Translations under genes and position numbers: made by a program
Notes under the pieces: generated by a model
The model's database searches: none
The model's input: the letters and a program-made list of their open reading frames with translations, nothing else
What the model was told of the DNA's origin: nothing
Source of the DNA: Silene conica
Lineage: Eukaryota; Streptophyta; Magnoliopsida; Caryophyllales; Caryophyllaceae
Direction: 5' to 3'
NCBI GenBank assembly: GCA_029255685.2
Contig: CM055312.2
Span: forward strand, 81,102,369 to 81,166,368
DNA length: 64,000 nt
Shown here: positions 11,838 to 23,878 of the stretch, piece by piece
Numbering within the stretch: position 1 is the first letter of the stretch
Layout of the letters: every line of letters starts with the position of its first letter

Positions 11838-12990
11838 ATGAGACACAAATCATGTACAGAGTGGGCAATGGAGTCGTTGGGGCGTAGCGTTGATGATGCA
11901 TTGCGTGAGGGGGGACTGTTGGGAAGGTCAGGAATTGGTGTTGGTTCTGTACAGGTATTGCGTGCAGGACTGTTGCAAACTGAGCTGCTGGTCTGCGGAG
12001 CGTTACTGCAGAAGAGTAGGCGAGGGCAGTGTGTAGCAGGTCTGCACGTGGTAGTGTCTGGGTCTGTTGTTAGCAGATGAGCAAGTAGGAGATTTCGAAT
12101 CTAATAATGCTGGTATGAAGATAACAACATTTATTTTGAGGGAAGATGTGTGTATGCTCAGAGTATACATAAGCTAGACTCTTCCAAGTGCAGCGTATAA
12201 TGGGTATGCAAATGTAGCATGACATGAATGGGGCAGGGACTTCCTGTCGGCAGGAATTTTAGCGTACTAGGTGTCTTATTATTTGGCACTAGGCAGAATG
12301 GATTGCTCTAGTTTTTGTTTAGCAGAAATACAGACTTAGCAAGAATATCCATGGACTACCCACCACCGGGACCAGTAATAAAACCGGTATGAATATATCA
12401 TAATAACTTCTAATCACTTTTTTTGCACATTCGGCTAAAATAACCTACATTTCATATAAGCAGAAAAACAGAAGCTGATTACACATGTATACAGTTGCCA
12501 TAACAGGTGACAAAATGCTTGAACCAAGTCCTCCGCATACAAGCAACATCGAGATTGTGCAAGCAACAAACAAGTATGCCTGATTTCATAACTGTTATTG
12601 CATCAAGGGATTCACACCATGAAATTTGACTAACTTTTGACATAAACATCAGGAACATACACATAAATGAAGCTATCCCCGTCGGTTATGCGACATAGCA
12701 TCAAAGCTAGAAAAACTAGGCAACATAAAGATACACAGCAATAGAAAGTAGAAACCATATCTGAATTATAAATTAAACATGTATGCATCTCATTTATTCA
12801 AAACCAAAAATAAAGAGGTCTTACACAATTCAAAACCTGAAGAGCTAACCTGTACATCAGTATAAATTTACCTCTGGTCTATTTATAAATAAGAGGTAGC
12901 AAGACACTGTAATTAAAATGAATTTGAACAATACCACACTGTAATTTTCTGACCACACAGTTTCCAGTAAGCCATATGTATGCAACAGAA
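11838..12990. other. Intron or spacer within the CACTA element
   Basis: No protein-like frame on either strand that I recognise. It lies between exons of the second CACTA gene and ends at the left terminus of the nested CACTA copy. Confidence 0.4.
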
Positions 12991-13017
12991 TATACTACAA
13001 CAAACACCGTGCAAATA

Positions 13018-13460
13018 TGACGCTTTTTGAAGCGTTTTGTGACGCTTTAAACTGTCACTTTTATTTTTATCGACGCTTTGGAAAAGCGTCAATTTTCTGG
13101 CCGTCGTTATTTATTGACGCTTAAAAGTGTCTTCAATGACTATTGACAGTTTTGTTCGTCAACAAATGTGACATTCTAAAGCGTCATCACTAAATAGTGA
13201 CGCTTTTATGTGTCAGTATTTGACGCTTAAAAGTGTCTAAAATGCGTATTGACGCTTTTATTTGTCAACGAAGGTGACGCTTAAAAGTGTCTCAAGTGCG
13301 TATTGACGTTCTTATTTGTCAACGAAGGTGATGTTTTGAAGCATCTTTAGCAACCATTGATGCTTTTATGTGTCACTTAATGAGACATAATTAGGCATCA
13401 ATTTTCTATATTTTGACGCTTCAAACTGTCGATCTTAGTGATGCTTTTATTATCAAAGTA
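13018..13460. repeat. CACTA subterminal repeat array
   Basis: Repeated units TGACGCTTAAAAGTGTC, GTGCGTATTGACG and TTTATTTGTCAACGAAGGTG, partly inverted, with the palindromic GACGCTTT...AAAGCGTC arrangement. They are expected binding sites for the CACTA DNA-binding protein. Confidence 0.8.
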
Positions 13461-14927
13461 AATTATTAATTATTACTGTCACGGTATAATTATTTTAGCT
13501 ATCAGATTTTAGAAACTTGATTTATAAATAAAGCTATATGTAGTAGTACTCCTAGTTATTACTAATTAAATGATGAATATAATGAAATAGTACCATACTT
13601 TTTTAAATTAATCTCCGTACGTCTGAAACATGAAACATATATCGTCTTGATCACAAATACTAGCACTGACAATTTAACTAATATAAACTAGTACTCTACA
13701 CAAAATCAAAAATATCAATACGGATCCGGATGATAGTAAAATCCAACATAAAGTTGCAAAAAATCGTAAATAGTGCTACATAACTAACTAGAGACCCGGA
13801 CACTTAGTAGCTAGTACTTTGAAAGTTGTAGGAGCTTCAATCATTTAGTTGGCGCAATGTCAAATGGGCTTCAATCAAAAACCTGTAACATAATACAAAT
13901 ATAATACTAAGTAAATTTTGCTCTGAGGAGTTGTATAAAACGAGTTTATGAAAAAGATACGGAAGCTAGCAAACACTATCAGATAGCATACGTTTGACAA
14001 ACAATTTAAAGAACAATCGAAGAAAACTAAAAAACAAATTATAACTAGGCTAGTCTATAGACATCCAAGTACTTACAGAAAGGTTTAACAAGAACGTATA
14101 TGACTTCCAATAGTGACTGAACAGGTAATTGCTAATATAGTGCAGACCAGAATCTGTCAAATGACATTTCTGTTTACAGTTACAATATATGCATGGAGAA
14201 TCCGTAATAGAGCATTGTAAGAAGGATACCTGAGGTCTGAGGATGCCAGGAATGCTGTTTGAAGAGTTGAAGCAGGATGTTATTAGGCGTATCAAGGCTT
14301 TGATGAGTAGTCAAGAGCAACTGCACAGTCAAGAGCAAGCAACACCTCACAAACAGTCAATGGGTATAAACCTCACAGTCCATTTTCATGTCTCGTTCTT
14401 TTAACCAGAACTACTCGTCACGATAGAACAGTTTCATGATGGAGGAAGTAACAAATATATCATGATGGAGCAACCAAAAGATACCATCATGCTTTGGCCT
14501 AAGAGTTTCCAGCAAGTCGTGCCCAGCTATTCATAGATTCCATTGGATACAAAATAAAAGGTCACATAATGACAAACCTCTTGAAAGCAAGAGAAATGGA
14601 CAGAGTCACAGAACCACCACCAATGTAAAATCATCAAAAACTCTAGTAAGCAAAGATAAGGAATCAAGATACATACATCACTTAACTACCTTAGACCTAG
14701 AATCATGCCTCCAAACATAAAACATCATTAACTATTAAATCCAGTTGATAAGAGATGACCATTTGCATCGTAACTCTACTAATTTGCACACATTGAAGTT
14801 CTCTACCAGTTGAAATTTGTTAAATGAGCTCAAACTGTGGCCCATCATCACATACACTAATCTTAACCACTTTAGTAATGCAAGATCAAGCACATTATAC
14901 AACAAAAAGATTAGAAAGGCTTCGTAC

Positions 14928-14990
14928 CTAGATCCCAAACTTGAAATTTAATGTTATTGTACTGCACAGTTTCCACATTGAACCCAATTG
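14928..14990 (-). pseudogene. Captured ARL1-like GTPase exon
   Basis: A 63-bp exon with a perfect acceptor (TTCATGCAG) and donor (GTACGA) encodes [20 protein letters not shown]. This is the switch region of ARF/ARL small GTPases, and the exact wording is that of the plant ARL1 group. The residue run includes the interswitch and W-D-L just before the G-G-Q that would open the next exon. The rest of the gene (P-loop, NKQD, SAK) is absent nearby, so this is a captured fragment in the CACTA element. The exon itself has no mutation. Confidence 0.8.
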
Positions 14991-15589
14991 CTGCATGAAC
15001 ATAAATTAATCGATACAAATAATCATCTCATCAAACAATCTAACATGAAAATTAGGTGATCCCAAGTAAGTGAGTGGTACCAATAATACAAGGGGCTTAC
15101 CTTTGCAACATTCAGAGGAGCAGGCCATGTTGTACCCATCTTCAAACCTAGCAGCTCTCTCGCCTTTTTCTCTTATTTTCTACAATCCCTACCCCTACCA
15201 TCAACACGGTAGTGCATTTTTGTTGGATATATGTAGCTTGTAAGGTTGTAACTTGATGAGTCACTATAAAAAAAACTATATGAAATTATAGTAATTGGAA
15301 ATTTATGAATTTCTATCACCTAAGACGAGAAGAGAGGTGGTGAATTAGGTAGCAATTAGAAAATTGAAGTTAACCAAATTAATTTCAGCAAGTCAGATAG
15401 AAATGAAGTGAGTAGTACCTAATGCCCTTCTAAAGGGTATGTTAAAAGTGTAAGATAATGGCTTCACTTGAAATAGAAATGCTCAAGATGAGGAAAGGCA
15501 ACATGCTAGCAGAGCAAGAAAGTGAGTTAAGTAGAGTATGATCTGAATGAAAAGATGTTTTAGATTTGGTATTGGTAGTAAAAAAGAGA

Positions 15590-15716
15590 GGTTAATGACA
15601 ACGTTTTCCATTGTAGCGCGCCAACCTTGCATAAAAGATAGGCCATACCTAACCCTGCTATTTGCACCATCTTCTTACAACTTGTCCGTCTTTGGCGTGC
15701 TCAGGTATACGCCCGT
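15590..15716 (-). pseudogene. Captured PP2C N-terminal exon fragment
   Basis: The frame reads T-G-V-Y-L-S-T-P-K-T-D-K-L, a TAA stop, E-D-G, then R-Y-G-L-S-F-M-Q-G-W-R-A-T-M-E-N. This is the N-terminus of plant protein phosphatase 2C of the MG-x-Y-L-S-x-P-K-T group, where G-W-R-A-T-M-E-D holds the first metal-binding acidic residues. The start codon is ACG, one Ser codon is TAA and the key Asp after T-M-E is Asn, so it cannot encode an active enzyme. It is a decayed captured exon within the CACTA element. Confidence 0.8.
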
Positions 15717-15899
15717 CTTTACCCTGAAATCAACCAAGACTCCAAAACATAAGTCTACAACTATACAAGTTTAATTGTACACTAATCATTATGCAACTAT
15801 ACCCATTTACTATCAAATTTCAGTCATTAAGTTTGAATTACAGGAATTCCCAGATGAAGAAACACAAGTATTCATTCTTTCAAACAATATAAACCCTTA

Positions 15900-15990
15900 C
15901 GGTAGCCCAAAATGGCAGATAATCTCTGCTTGATGGATTCAAGTTGAATGTCGTAGGTCTCTTGAACGGAGAAGAAAAGGAATACCTGCA
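15900..15990 (-). pseudogene. Possible further captured exon, unidentified
   Basis: An open stretch bounded by a CTTGCAG acceptor and an ACC/GTAAGG donor, same strand as the ARL1 and PP2C fragments. Two frames are open across it and neither matches a family I recognise. It is listed because splice-like borders and position suggest a third captured exon. Confidence 0.3.
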
Positions 15991-16631
15991 AGAGCAACAG
16001 ACATAGATAATCTCTTATAAAATAGATCGAAGTCTAGGAAGCAATAAGGACAGACAAGTTAGCAAACTACCATGGATATAAATGTCGGGAACTATTCCAA
16101 ACATAACTACTTCCATCTACAAAACACGATCAAAAGCCATAAATTAAATAGAAGCATTCATAAAGTTTTGACTAATTACATACATACCTATTTAGTTGAT
16201 GACGATGATGATTAACAAGAGGCGCAATTCGCTAGGATGAGTAATTGAGAAAGACAGAATACAGTAGATGAATGAAAAAAATTGGGGAAATACTTTGGGG
16301 AAGAAGATGAATAGCGGCGTTGATTCAGTTTTGGAAAAAATGAAAGGTAGGGCACGGAAATCGTGATACGGTTTTTTATCATTATTATCATTAAAATGAA
16401 TATTAAGGGAAAAATGGTCGACGCTTTTAAAAGCGTCGACCATAAAGCGTCAAGATTACAAGGGATTTGTTGTAGTATAATCACAATACTAAAGCAACAT
16501 CATAAAAATTAGTACCATTAGGTAGCAAGACTAACTATTCCTACCACAATTCAGTCCTGAAATGATCAGTATGGTGATAAGAAATAGAAACCAGCCACTT
16601 ATTAATAAAAGTTGGAAAAAAAAACATTTAC

Positions 16632-17517
16632 CTAGAGTCATGACCTCGTCTTTCTCGTCAAATGCTACTTCATTAGGCCAATCAGGTATTACGACCCTGT
16701 GGCGTCTTGGTTTGAATGGTTTCACGTTGTCCACTAAATCTTCATTTGGAGGTGCCACAGGTGTGTCTCGTGTGTCCGATGTACCGTTAACTAGTATAGA
16801 CTTCAACTTGACAGTGTGTGTACGATCAGTAGCAAAGGGCAATGAAGACTTGGACTTCAGAGAATTGGTTTGAGGTGAAATAGGCACATGTGTACTAGCA
16901 GGTTCAGGTCCAGGTTCAGTAGCATTTAAATCTTGAGTTGATGGACCTGATGATATAGTAGAAGAGAAGTTGGCAGTGTGTGGACGATTAGTAGCAATGG
17001 GCAATAATGAAGATTTTGATTTAATAGGCGCCTGTGTACTAGAAGGTTGTGTAGCATTTAAATCTTGAGTTGATGGACCTGATGATATAGTAGAAGTCTT
17101 GGCAGTGTGTGGACGATTGGTAGAAATGGTAGTCTGTCCTACTCTCACTCCCATTGATGGTCTATTTGAAGGTTCTCTCCATATCTGATTTGACTTTGTA
17201 GCGGGAGGTACTTTTTCAGTACCATTAGAAGGGGGAAAAGTGACGGTTCTACATTGGGAATTATGTGGTTGTGGTACAACTAGCCTCCTAGAAGTAGTGG
17301 CTTGAACTTGAGAAGGCTTGTGAATTTTTTTATCAGGGGCAACAGTATTTTGCTGTTTGTCAGTAGCAAGGCTTGATGCCTTGTCATTTCGAGGCTGAAA
17401 TGGCCCCCATCTGTCATCACCTCCATCATTTTGCTTTGATTTTGTAGCAGCAGGTATTTCTTCTTCCTCCTTAACCGTCATTTGTGCACGTGTTCTTTTG
17501 CTTCGATAACTCGTCAT
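16632..17517 (-). pseudogene. First exon of the CACTA second gene (disordered region)
   Basis: Begins Met-T-S-Y-R-S-K-R at 17517 and stays open to a GTAAATG donor at 16631. The sequence is Ser/Thr/Pro/Gln-rich and low in hydrophobics, with two similar internal blocks (about residues 130-200) containing SSGPSTQDLNAT. It ends with a conserved R-R-H-R-V-V-I-P-D-W-P-N segment. It is the disordered N-terminus of the second CACTA protein, whose structured exons resume at 11766 after a long intron that now contains another CACTA element. This exon itself is unbroken. Confidence 0.55.
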
Positions 17518-17859
17518 TGATCCAAGTAAGCTTTCTTATCCTATAACAATAACCAAAAAAATCATCAAAAAAAATAAGTAAGTTAACAACGAAAACTTGA
17601 ATATCAAATCACAAGCAGCTGATAAAAGCAAACCCAAACAATAAGAGACACTTGAATCTCAAATCAGAAGCTGATCAGAATCAAAGTTTAGTTTCAGGTG
17701 TGAGCGATGCTTCATCCTACAAAGCACTTCTCCATAACTCACTCCACTAGACTGAAATCATTTAAACAAAGCATTGATAAAAAACAGTTTAAAGTTTCTG
17801 CCTAAAACCAACAAATCCTGTCACGAAAACCAACAAATCCTGTCACGAAAAATTACATT

Positions 17860-20800
17860 TTACTCAAGAAGCTCGCCAGTTTCAATCAAATCTCTAGGCT
17901 TAGTCCTAATTACATGCAACCACCCTTTATGCATCTCATCTTCAACATAAAATACTTGCTTTGCTTGAGATGAGAAAATAAAGGGATCATCAGCCAGGTT
18001 TCTGCCTGTGTGCATCAACTTAGAAAAGTTTACACAAACGCTCTTATCTGGATATGATTTTATCCCCTTGTGTATGTCTACCCAATCACAATGAAACATT
18101 ACCACCTTGTAATTTCCAAAGTAATCTAATTCGTAAATTCTTTTAAGCTTTCCATAATATATTTGTCCATCTGCCGCTTCAACCATTATCCCAGAATTCT
18201 GCGTTTTCCTATGCCGCTCTCGATCCACGGTTTGAAATTTGTACCCATTAATCATGAAACCTGTCATTCTTTTAGCATTTCTACTTAAGCCGCCGGCCAA
18301 CGCTTTTCTCAATTGTCCTTCTTTGGTACTTGCATCCAAGTGTTGCACCTATGTACGATAAGAAACCATCAACTATTTTCACAAACTACCTATTTTCAGA
18401 AACTACCTGACTGTTTTTAAAAACTTATAAATATTAGGAGATCAGAAAACCTGAATTTGTAACCAGTCACCGAATTCATTGATAATCCAGTCATTTTCGT
18501 CGTCACTTAGGGTAGAGGCAAGGTTATTCTCGTGGCGCTTTTGATAAAGGAATTCACTTCAACTAATGAAAAACATTCTAATTAGCACGAGGTATGTTAA
18601 ACAATGAGTAATACCCGTTAATTTCACATAACAAATCATACTAGTACTTACTCAAGGACCACTTTCATCTCATCCGAATGAAGCAAAACATAGCGGTGTG
18701 CTTGTTTTAAGCTTTTGTCATCTAAGCATGTTTTTTCTATCTTTCCAATCACTCTACCACCAGAATGGTACATATAGCATTCCATGTCTTGAATAACATC
18801 GTCATTTCTCTTAGATCTATTATAGATCGTCTCAACACCTTCAAGATATCTTGAACAAAACGTAATAGTCTCCTCCAATATGTACCCCTCAGCAATCGAT
18901 CCCTCTGGTTGAGATTTATTTCTCACATATGATTTCAAATGAGATAAATACCTATAGAAAATTGAATTATTATTGACTAATACAATGAAAAATAGCTACC
19001 TAACAGAACTCGGATTTTTAGATATGTACCTTTCTATCGGATACATCCATCTATACTGGACAGGTCCACCAAGCTTCACCTCCTCTACTAAGTGTATTAA
19101 CAAATGAACCATGATAGTGAAAAAGGTTGGCAAAAAACTCAATTTCCATTTGACAGAGTACAAGAATAATTTTTGATTGAAGAGCATCTAACTCGCTGTA
19201 ATCAAGAGTTGGAGAGCACAAACATTTGAAAAAAGAAGACAAGTCCCCAAGCAAGTCGATAATTTTTGTGGACTTGGATGCTCTTAATGCAATGGGTAGG
19301 ATATCTTGCATTAAAACATGATTGTCATGGCTCTTAAGATTAATTAGTCTTCTTTGCTTCGTATTCACGCATCTAGAAATGTTTGACCCATACCCATCTG
19401 GAACTCTAATTTTTTGCAAGACTTTTAAAAATCTGTCTTTTTCCTCGTTGGACATGGAGTAGGAAGCTGGAGGCATGTATTTTCCCCCATTAGGCAAATC
19501 TTTAAGCCAAAGATGCCTCTTTACACCCAACTTCTCAAGATCCTTTCGAGCATTCTCATCATCTCTACTCTTATCCATATCCAAAAGTGTACCTAATATA
19601 TTGTCACACACACATCCTTCTCAATGTGCATAACATCTAAATTATGTCTTAGAGGATTATGCTCTCAATAAGGCAACTTGAAAAACACACTCTTTTTGTT
19701 CCATAAATTAGCATTATTGTCATCTTCACTGTTATTCAAGACATTAATTGACTCACCTACTTTTCTAGCTCTACTTTTCCTCTTTCGACGTTTTTTAAAA
19801 CTGCCATAAATATAATCAATCCCTTCTTGTTGCCTCAAAACATCCGACCCGCTAGCACATATTGGAGCATTACCATACTCTGTAGTCCCATCGAACAAAA
19901 TTGCTTGAGAACGATAAGTATGGTCTTCATCTAACCATTGCCTATGTCCAATATAACAAATCTTACCCCCAAACCTACCAGAGTTTGTTGAATGAGTGCA
20001 GCGAGGGCAAGCATCATAGCCTATTGTACTCCATCCCGATAGCATGGCATACGCAGGAAAATCATTAATAGTGCTATGTAAAGATGCTCGTAATTTAAAA
20101 ATTTTCCCCTCGTAAGCATCAAAAGCATCAACACCATTCCATAATAATTCTAACTCATAAAGTAGTGGCTGTAAAAACACATCGATATCAATACCAGGAC
20201 TGGATTTTCCAGGAATTATGCATGACAATATAAATGATGATGGTTTCATGCACAACCAAGGTGGCAAGTTGTAGGGTATTAGAATTACAGGCCATGTGTT
20301 GTATGTAGTATTCATCAAACGATATGGATTAAACCCATCAGTAGCTAATGCTAACCTAACACTGCGAGGATCAGATGCAAATTCAGGATAACGAGAATCA
20401 AATTGTTCCCAAGCTAAAGCATCAGCCGGGTGTCTTAATTTTCCATCTCTTACACGATCCTTATGATGCCATCTCATGTCTTCTGCTGTTTTTGGTGAGT
20501 TGTATATTCTTTGAAGCCTAGGAATAAGGGGGAAATACCTCATCACCTTAGCTCCTTCCCCTTTTTTTGTTTTGCCATTGTTTATTTTCCATCTTGATGT
20601 GTGGCAATTATGACACTCCTCCTTTTCGGAAAATTCCCCCCAATACAGCATACAGTTAAATGGACATACATGAATTTTTTCATATCCAAGGCCTAAGTTA
20701 TTGATTAACTTTTTTCCTTCGTAATAAGATGAAGGGAAGTCTCTAATTTGGGGAAATGTTTTGAGTAGAAGTTCAATTAATGTATTGAATGAATCATTAG

Positions 20801-21410
20801 ACCAATGAAACATACACTTAATATGAAACAAGTGCAAAATGAAGGACAGTTTTGAAAAAGCTGGACATCCTTCATAAAGTTCTTCATTTGCGGCCTCAAA
20901 CAATCTTTTATACTTTGCCTCTTCCTCTATGTTGTATACTTTTGGAGGAGGATTATGAGATTCATCATGATCTGAATCATCATAATAACTATATCCCATA
21001 GATACATCAGGAAGATCATTATTTTCTGTGTGTGATTTAGTAAGTTCGTCATTAACCCCATTAGAGAATTGCGAAATGTTACCCAAATTAGCTGCATCGA
21101 ACAGGCCACTAATATCGTCATGACCTACAAATAACCCTTTACTAGTGCTACCAGCATCAATACCGTGTATATGATCAAGAACATCCCCTTTACCATGCCA
21201 AATCCAATTTGTATACTTTTGATAAAAGCCTTTGAACAAAATATGCCCCTCTACTTCACTAAGAGGCAACCAATAACGTAATTTGCAACTTTTACAAGGA
21301 CATTTTGTTTTTCCTTCTACAAGACTTTCTTTAGCTATCGCAATAAATTTCAAACAACCATCTATGTAGTTGGAATGGTCGTTTGGCAATGTAATCCAAC
21401 TAGTATCCAT
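17860..21410 (-). pseudogene. CACTA TNP2 transposase gene, broken
   Basis: Domains in order: Transpos_assoc at the N-terminus (Met at 21410, C-P-C-K-S-C zinc-like cluster near residue 39), Tnp2 (PF02992) from about residue 190, including H-V-C-P-F-N-C and R-W-H-H and D-G-F-N-P and P-G-I-D-I-D-V-F blocks, then DUF4218 (19611-19020), an intron, a second exon (18960-18650), a short exon (18559-18470) and DUF4216 (18348-17860). Breaks: a TGA replaces the Trp codon at about 19665, a 2-base excess in a GT run near 19615 shifts the frame, and a further shift lies near 19170. It would catalyse CACTA excision and insertion if intact. It is non-functional as read. Confidence 0.85.
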
Positions 21411-22369
21411 GTCTACACAAAAAAAACATATCCATGTTGATTAAACATATATATATATATATATATATATAGCATAGTGTCCTACTATAGAAAAAACATT
21501 GCAATAATAGCATTACGGTTTCAATTTGGGTCACTCGCCTTTCTCAATATATATTTCCTACAACAACTTACAACAATTAACCGACAACAGTAAATTTGAA
21601 GCAGCCACAAATCGTTCATGTTCAGTAACAGCAGCGCAAAGACAGTAGCAATAAGAGCAGTAAAACAACACTATAACCAGCCCTTCTGATAAAACAACAC
21701 AATAACAGCAGTATGTTCATGTTCAGATTACAACTAATCGTTCTGTTTTCGAATATAACCAGCACTTCTGATAATGAAGGAAAAAAACGATAAATTAGAG
21801 GAGAACATACAAGTAAAATTGAAGCAGCCCAAACCCCGAACAAGTAATTGAAATAACATACAAGTAATTGGAAAATTAAACAACCATTGATAACAACAGA
21901 TATAAACAACAGTAATTGAAAATAATGAAATTAAAAATATCAGCAATAATATACAAGTAATTGGAAATTAACACAACTAATTAAATAAGGAAGAAAGAAT
22001 TACAATTGGCTTGAACGAGAATTTGGATTGAACGTACCTATAAACGCAGATTGAACGGAAAATTGATAGGATTGAACGAGTATTTGGAAGAATTACAACT
22101 GAAAAGAGGAAAATTGAATCAGAATTATGGCGTGAAAGATGAAGATTGGTGTGAAAATTGAATGAGAATGGCCGAATGGGGAAGATAAGCAATGGAACAG
22201 TAGCAGGTATGTGAATTAGGGCTTGAATAAAGACGATGAAATTTGGCGGTGAACGTGTGTGCGTGGGCTTGTGAATTCTTAGTATATTGTATATTAGTAA
22301 TTAAGTAGTAGGGATATATGTATGTGACGGTTGTTAACTAAAATAGGAATTGGAGGGTTATTTGTATCC

Positions 22370-22437
22370 GACGCTTTATAAAAGCGTCAATACGAAAGCG
22401 TCATTAACGTAAGTGAGCAAAAAACAAATCATCAGTG
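22370..22437. repeat. CACTA right subterminal repeats
   Basis: GACGCTTTATAAAAGCGTC and GAAAGCGTC units mark the 5' side of the resident CACTA element. The outermost sequence no longer matches CACTACAA, so the exact end (here 22437) is approximate. Confidence 0.5.
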
Positions 22438-22693
22438 AAGGAAACTCAACCATGAAATTAGCGCAAGAATTATGTTATGAATGATTTTGGATATTGAAAT
22501 TAGCGCAGGAAACTCAGACTCTCAGTGAAGGTTTGAACTTTTGAATTTTGATTTTTGATGGAAATTGAATGAGGGATATGGATGGTAAATGGTCACTACC
22601 TCACTGGTCAGTATTGTAGGATTGTAATAGTGAAGGTGAATCTATGTTTTGTTTGTTCAATAACTCAATAAGTCTCCCTTATGATTTGTGAGT

Positions 22694-22905
22694 TATGACG
22701 GATATATCCGTCATAAGTTTATGACGGATATATCCGTCACAAGTTTATGACGGGTCCGATAGCTTTCACTCGTGTAGATAGGACAAGTCTTGGGAATAAC
22801 AAAAGTGTTTATTTTTTCCTTCTTATATGGATAATATTTGATTCGTTACAAGCTTGTGACGGATCCGTCACAAATTCTAATGAGAATTTGTGTTGTTTGG
22901 GTTGT
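22694..22905. mobile_element. MULE-like MITE remnant rich in GACGGAT palindromes
   Basis: Two copies of GACGGATATATCCGTC (the first within a 22-bp perfect palindrome at 22694-22715) lead into GTGACGGATCCGTCACAA and AATTTGTG at 22904. The outer words (CACAAATTCT, GACGGRT, CAAGCTT) are those of the MULE termini at 26909 and 30449. No duplication was identified. Confidence 0.45.
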
Positions 22906-23878
22906 GGTTTGATCTAATAGATTGAGTAAACAATACTTTGGTGAGACGATGTTGCTGATATTTATTTAGTTGACTCGTGGACAAAATTACTTAAAGTGGC
23001 AGCATGTTTTGGAGGTAGTGAATTAGTTGTTCAGTTTAAGGTGTGGGCTAATTCATTTGTTTTTTGACCATAAGATTCTTGGATGATGACGGATAATCGA
23101 GATCCCAAGCTTTACAAGACCTTAGCTTGTAGTATTTTTTTTTTTGTAAGACTTTTTAAAATTTTATTTTTTAGCCCACCGTATTTCAAAATCCTAGATC
23201 CGCCCCTGGTCATGACCTTGCTTGGTCACCTTAATTAAGGATTAAGAAAAAGATTAACATGGCCTCCTTGTGACCTTCTTGCACAAGAGGTCAATTTGTG
23301 ACCTTTATTTGGATTATTGACCTTGTTGGTGACCTAGTATGTGGCACACTCTGATTGGTTATTGGCACAAATTAGATAAAAAAAAAGGACGCCTGCATTT
23401 CTCTCTTTTTCCTTCCTCTGCCAAGCATTTATCAACAAAATATTAATATAGAATTCCTTCTTCATCAAAGTATTTATTAAGCTGAAATAAATAAATTACT
23501 ACAAATTAATCAAATAAAAATCAACAGAATATAAAAACTAGCAACAACATTACTAACCCCCCTCATTGATCCATCGAGCGAAAGAAAGCGCAAAAACCAC
23601 TGATATCCGAAGCGAAATAAATCGGCTTCGGAGAAGCTCACCACAAAATTGCTCGGAAAACGACCACAAAACACGCTGTTAACGATAAACGAATATTGTT
23701 GAATGAATGAGATGGTGATGAACAAATAAGTTAAATAGATCTGAAATGAAGAAGGGGAAGATGTGATGATGATGATGATGATGATGATGTGAAGGGGATG
23801 ATGGTGATGTGAAGGGGAAGATGAGGAAGGTGAAGATGGTGGAAGGTGAGATATGAGGGAGTGAAGAACGGCTGCTTA
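22906..23878. other. Spacer with transposon end and GAT microsatellite
   Basis: A hAT-style terminus CCTAGATCCGCCCCTG ends at 23216 without a partner in the window. AGGTCA/TGACCT repeats follow. A (GAT)n run lies at 23765-23789. The minus-strand frame at 23679-23939 is low complexity (His/Ser/Phe runs from the microsatellite) and not believed. Confidence 0.4.

Larger units (their letters stand above)
12993..16477 (-). mobile_element. Non-autonomous CACTA element with captured host exons
   Basis: The left end reads TACTACAACAAACACC at 12993, and the complement of the right end at 16477 reads TACTACAACAAATCCC: CACTACAACAAA-type ends with the first base changed at both. GACGCTTTT/AAAAGCGTC subterminal arrays lie inside both ends (13018-13460; 16415-16455). 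No transposase remains. Instead it holds minus-strand fragments of an ARL1-like gene (14928-14990) and a PP2C gene (about 15590-15716). It is inserted between the first exon (16632-17517) and later exons of the resident element's second gene. A clean 3-bp duplication was not found. Confidence 0.7.
9083..22437 (-). mobile_element. Degenerate autonomous CACTA (En/Spm) element
   Basis: Two gene blocks on the minus strand (TNP2 transposase 21410-17860; Transposase_24-like 17517 to about 9660) lie between subterminal repeats with GACGCTTT/AAAGCGTC units at about 22370-22415 and 9083-9250. The left part (9083-9870) is collinear with 13290-13900 of the nested CACTA copy, which shows where the terminal 275 bp is missing here. 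The right terminus is diverged and I cannot fix the exact CACTA end. The copy is broken and not expected to be autonomous now. Confidence 0.7.

Noticed and set aside
16192..16484. Two overlapping 83-90 residue minus frames at the CACTA end
   Set aside because: They run across the subterminal repeats and lack protein-like composition.
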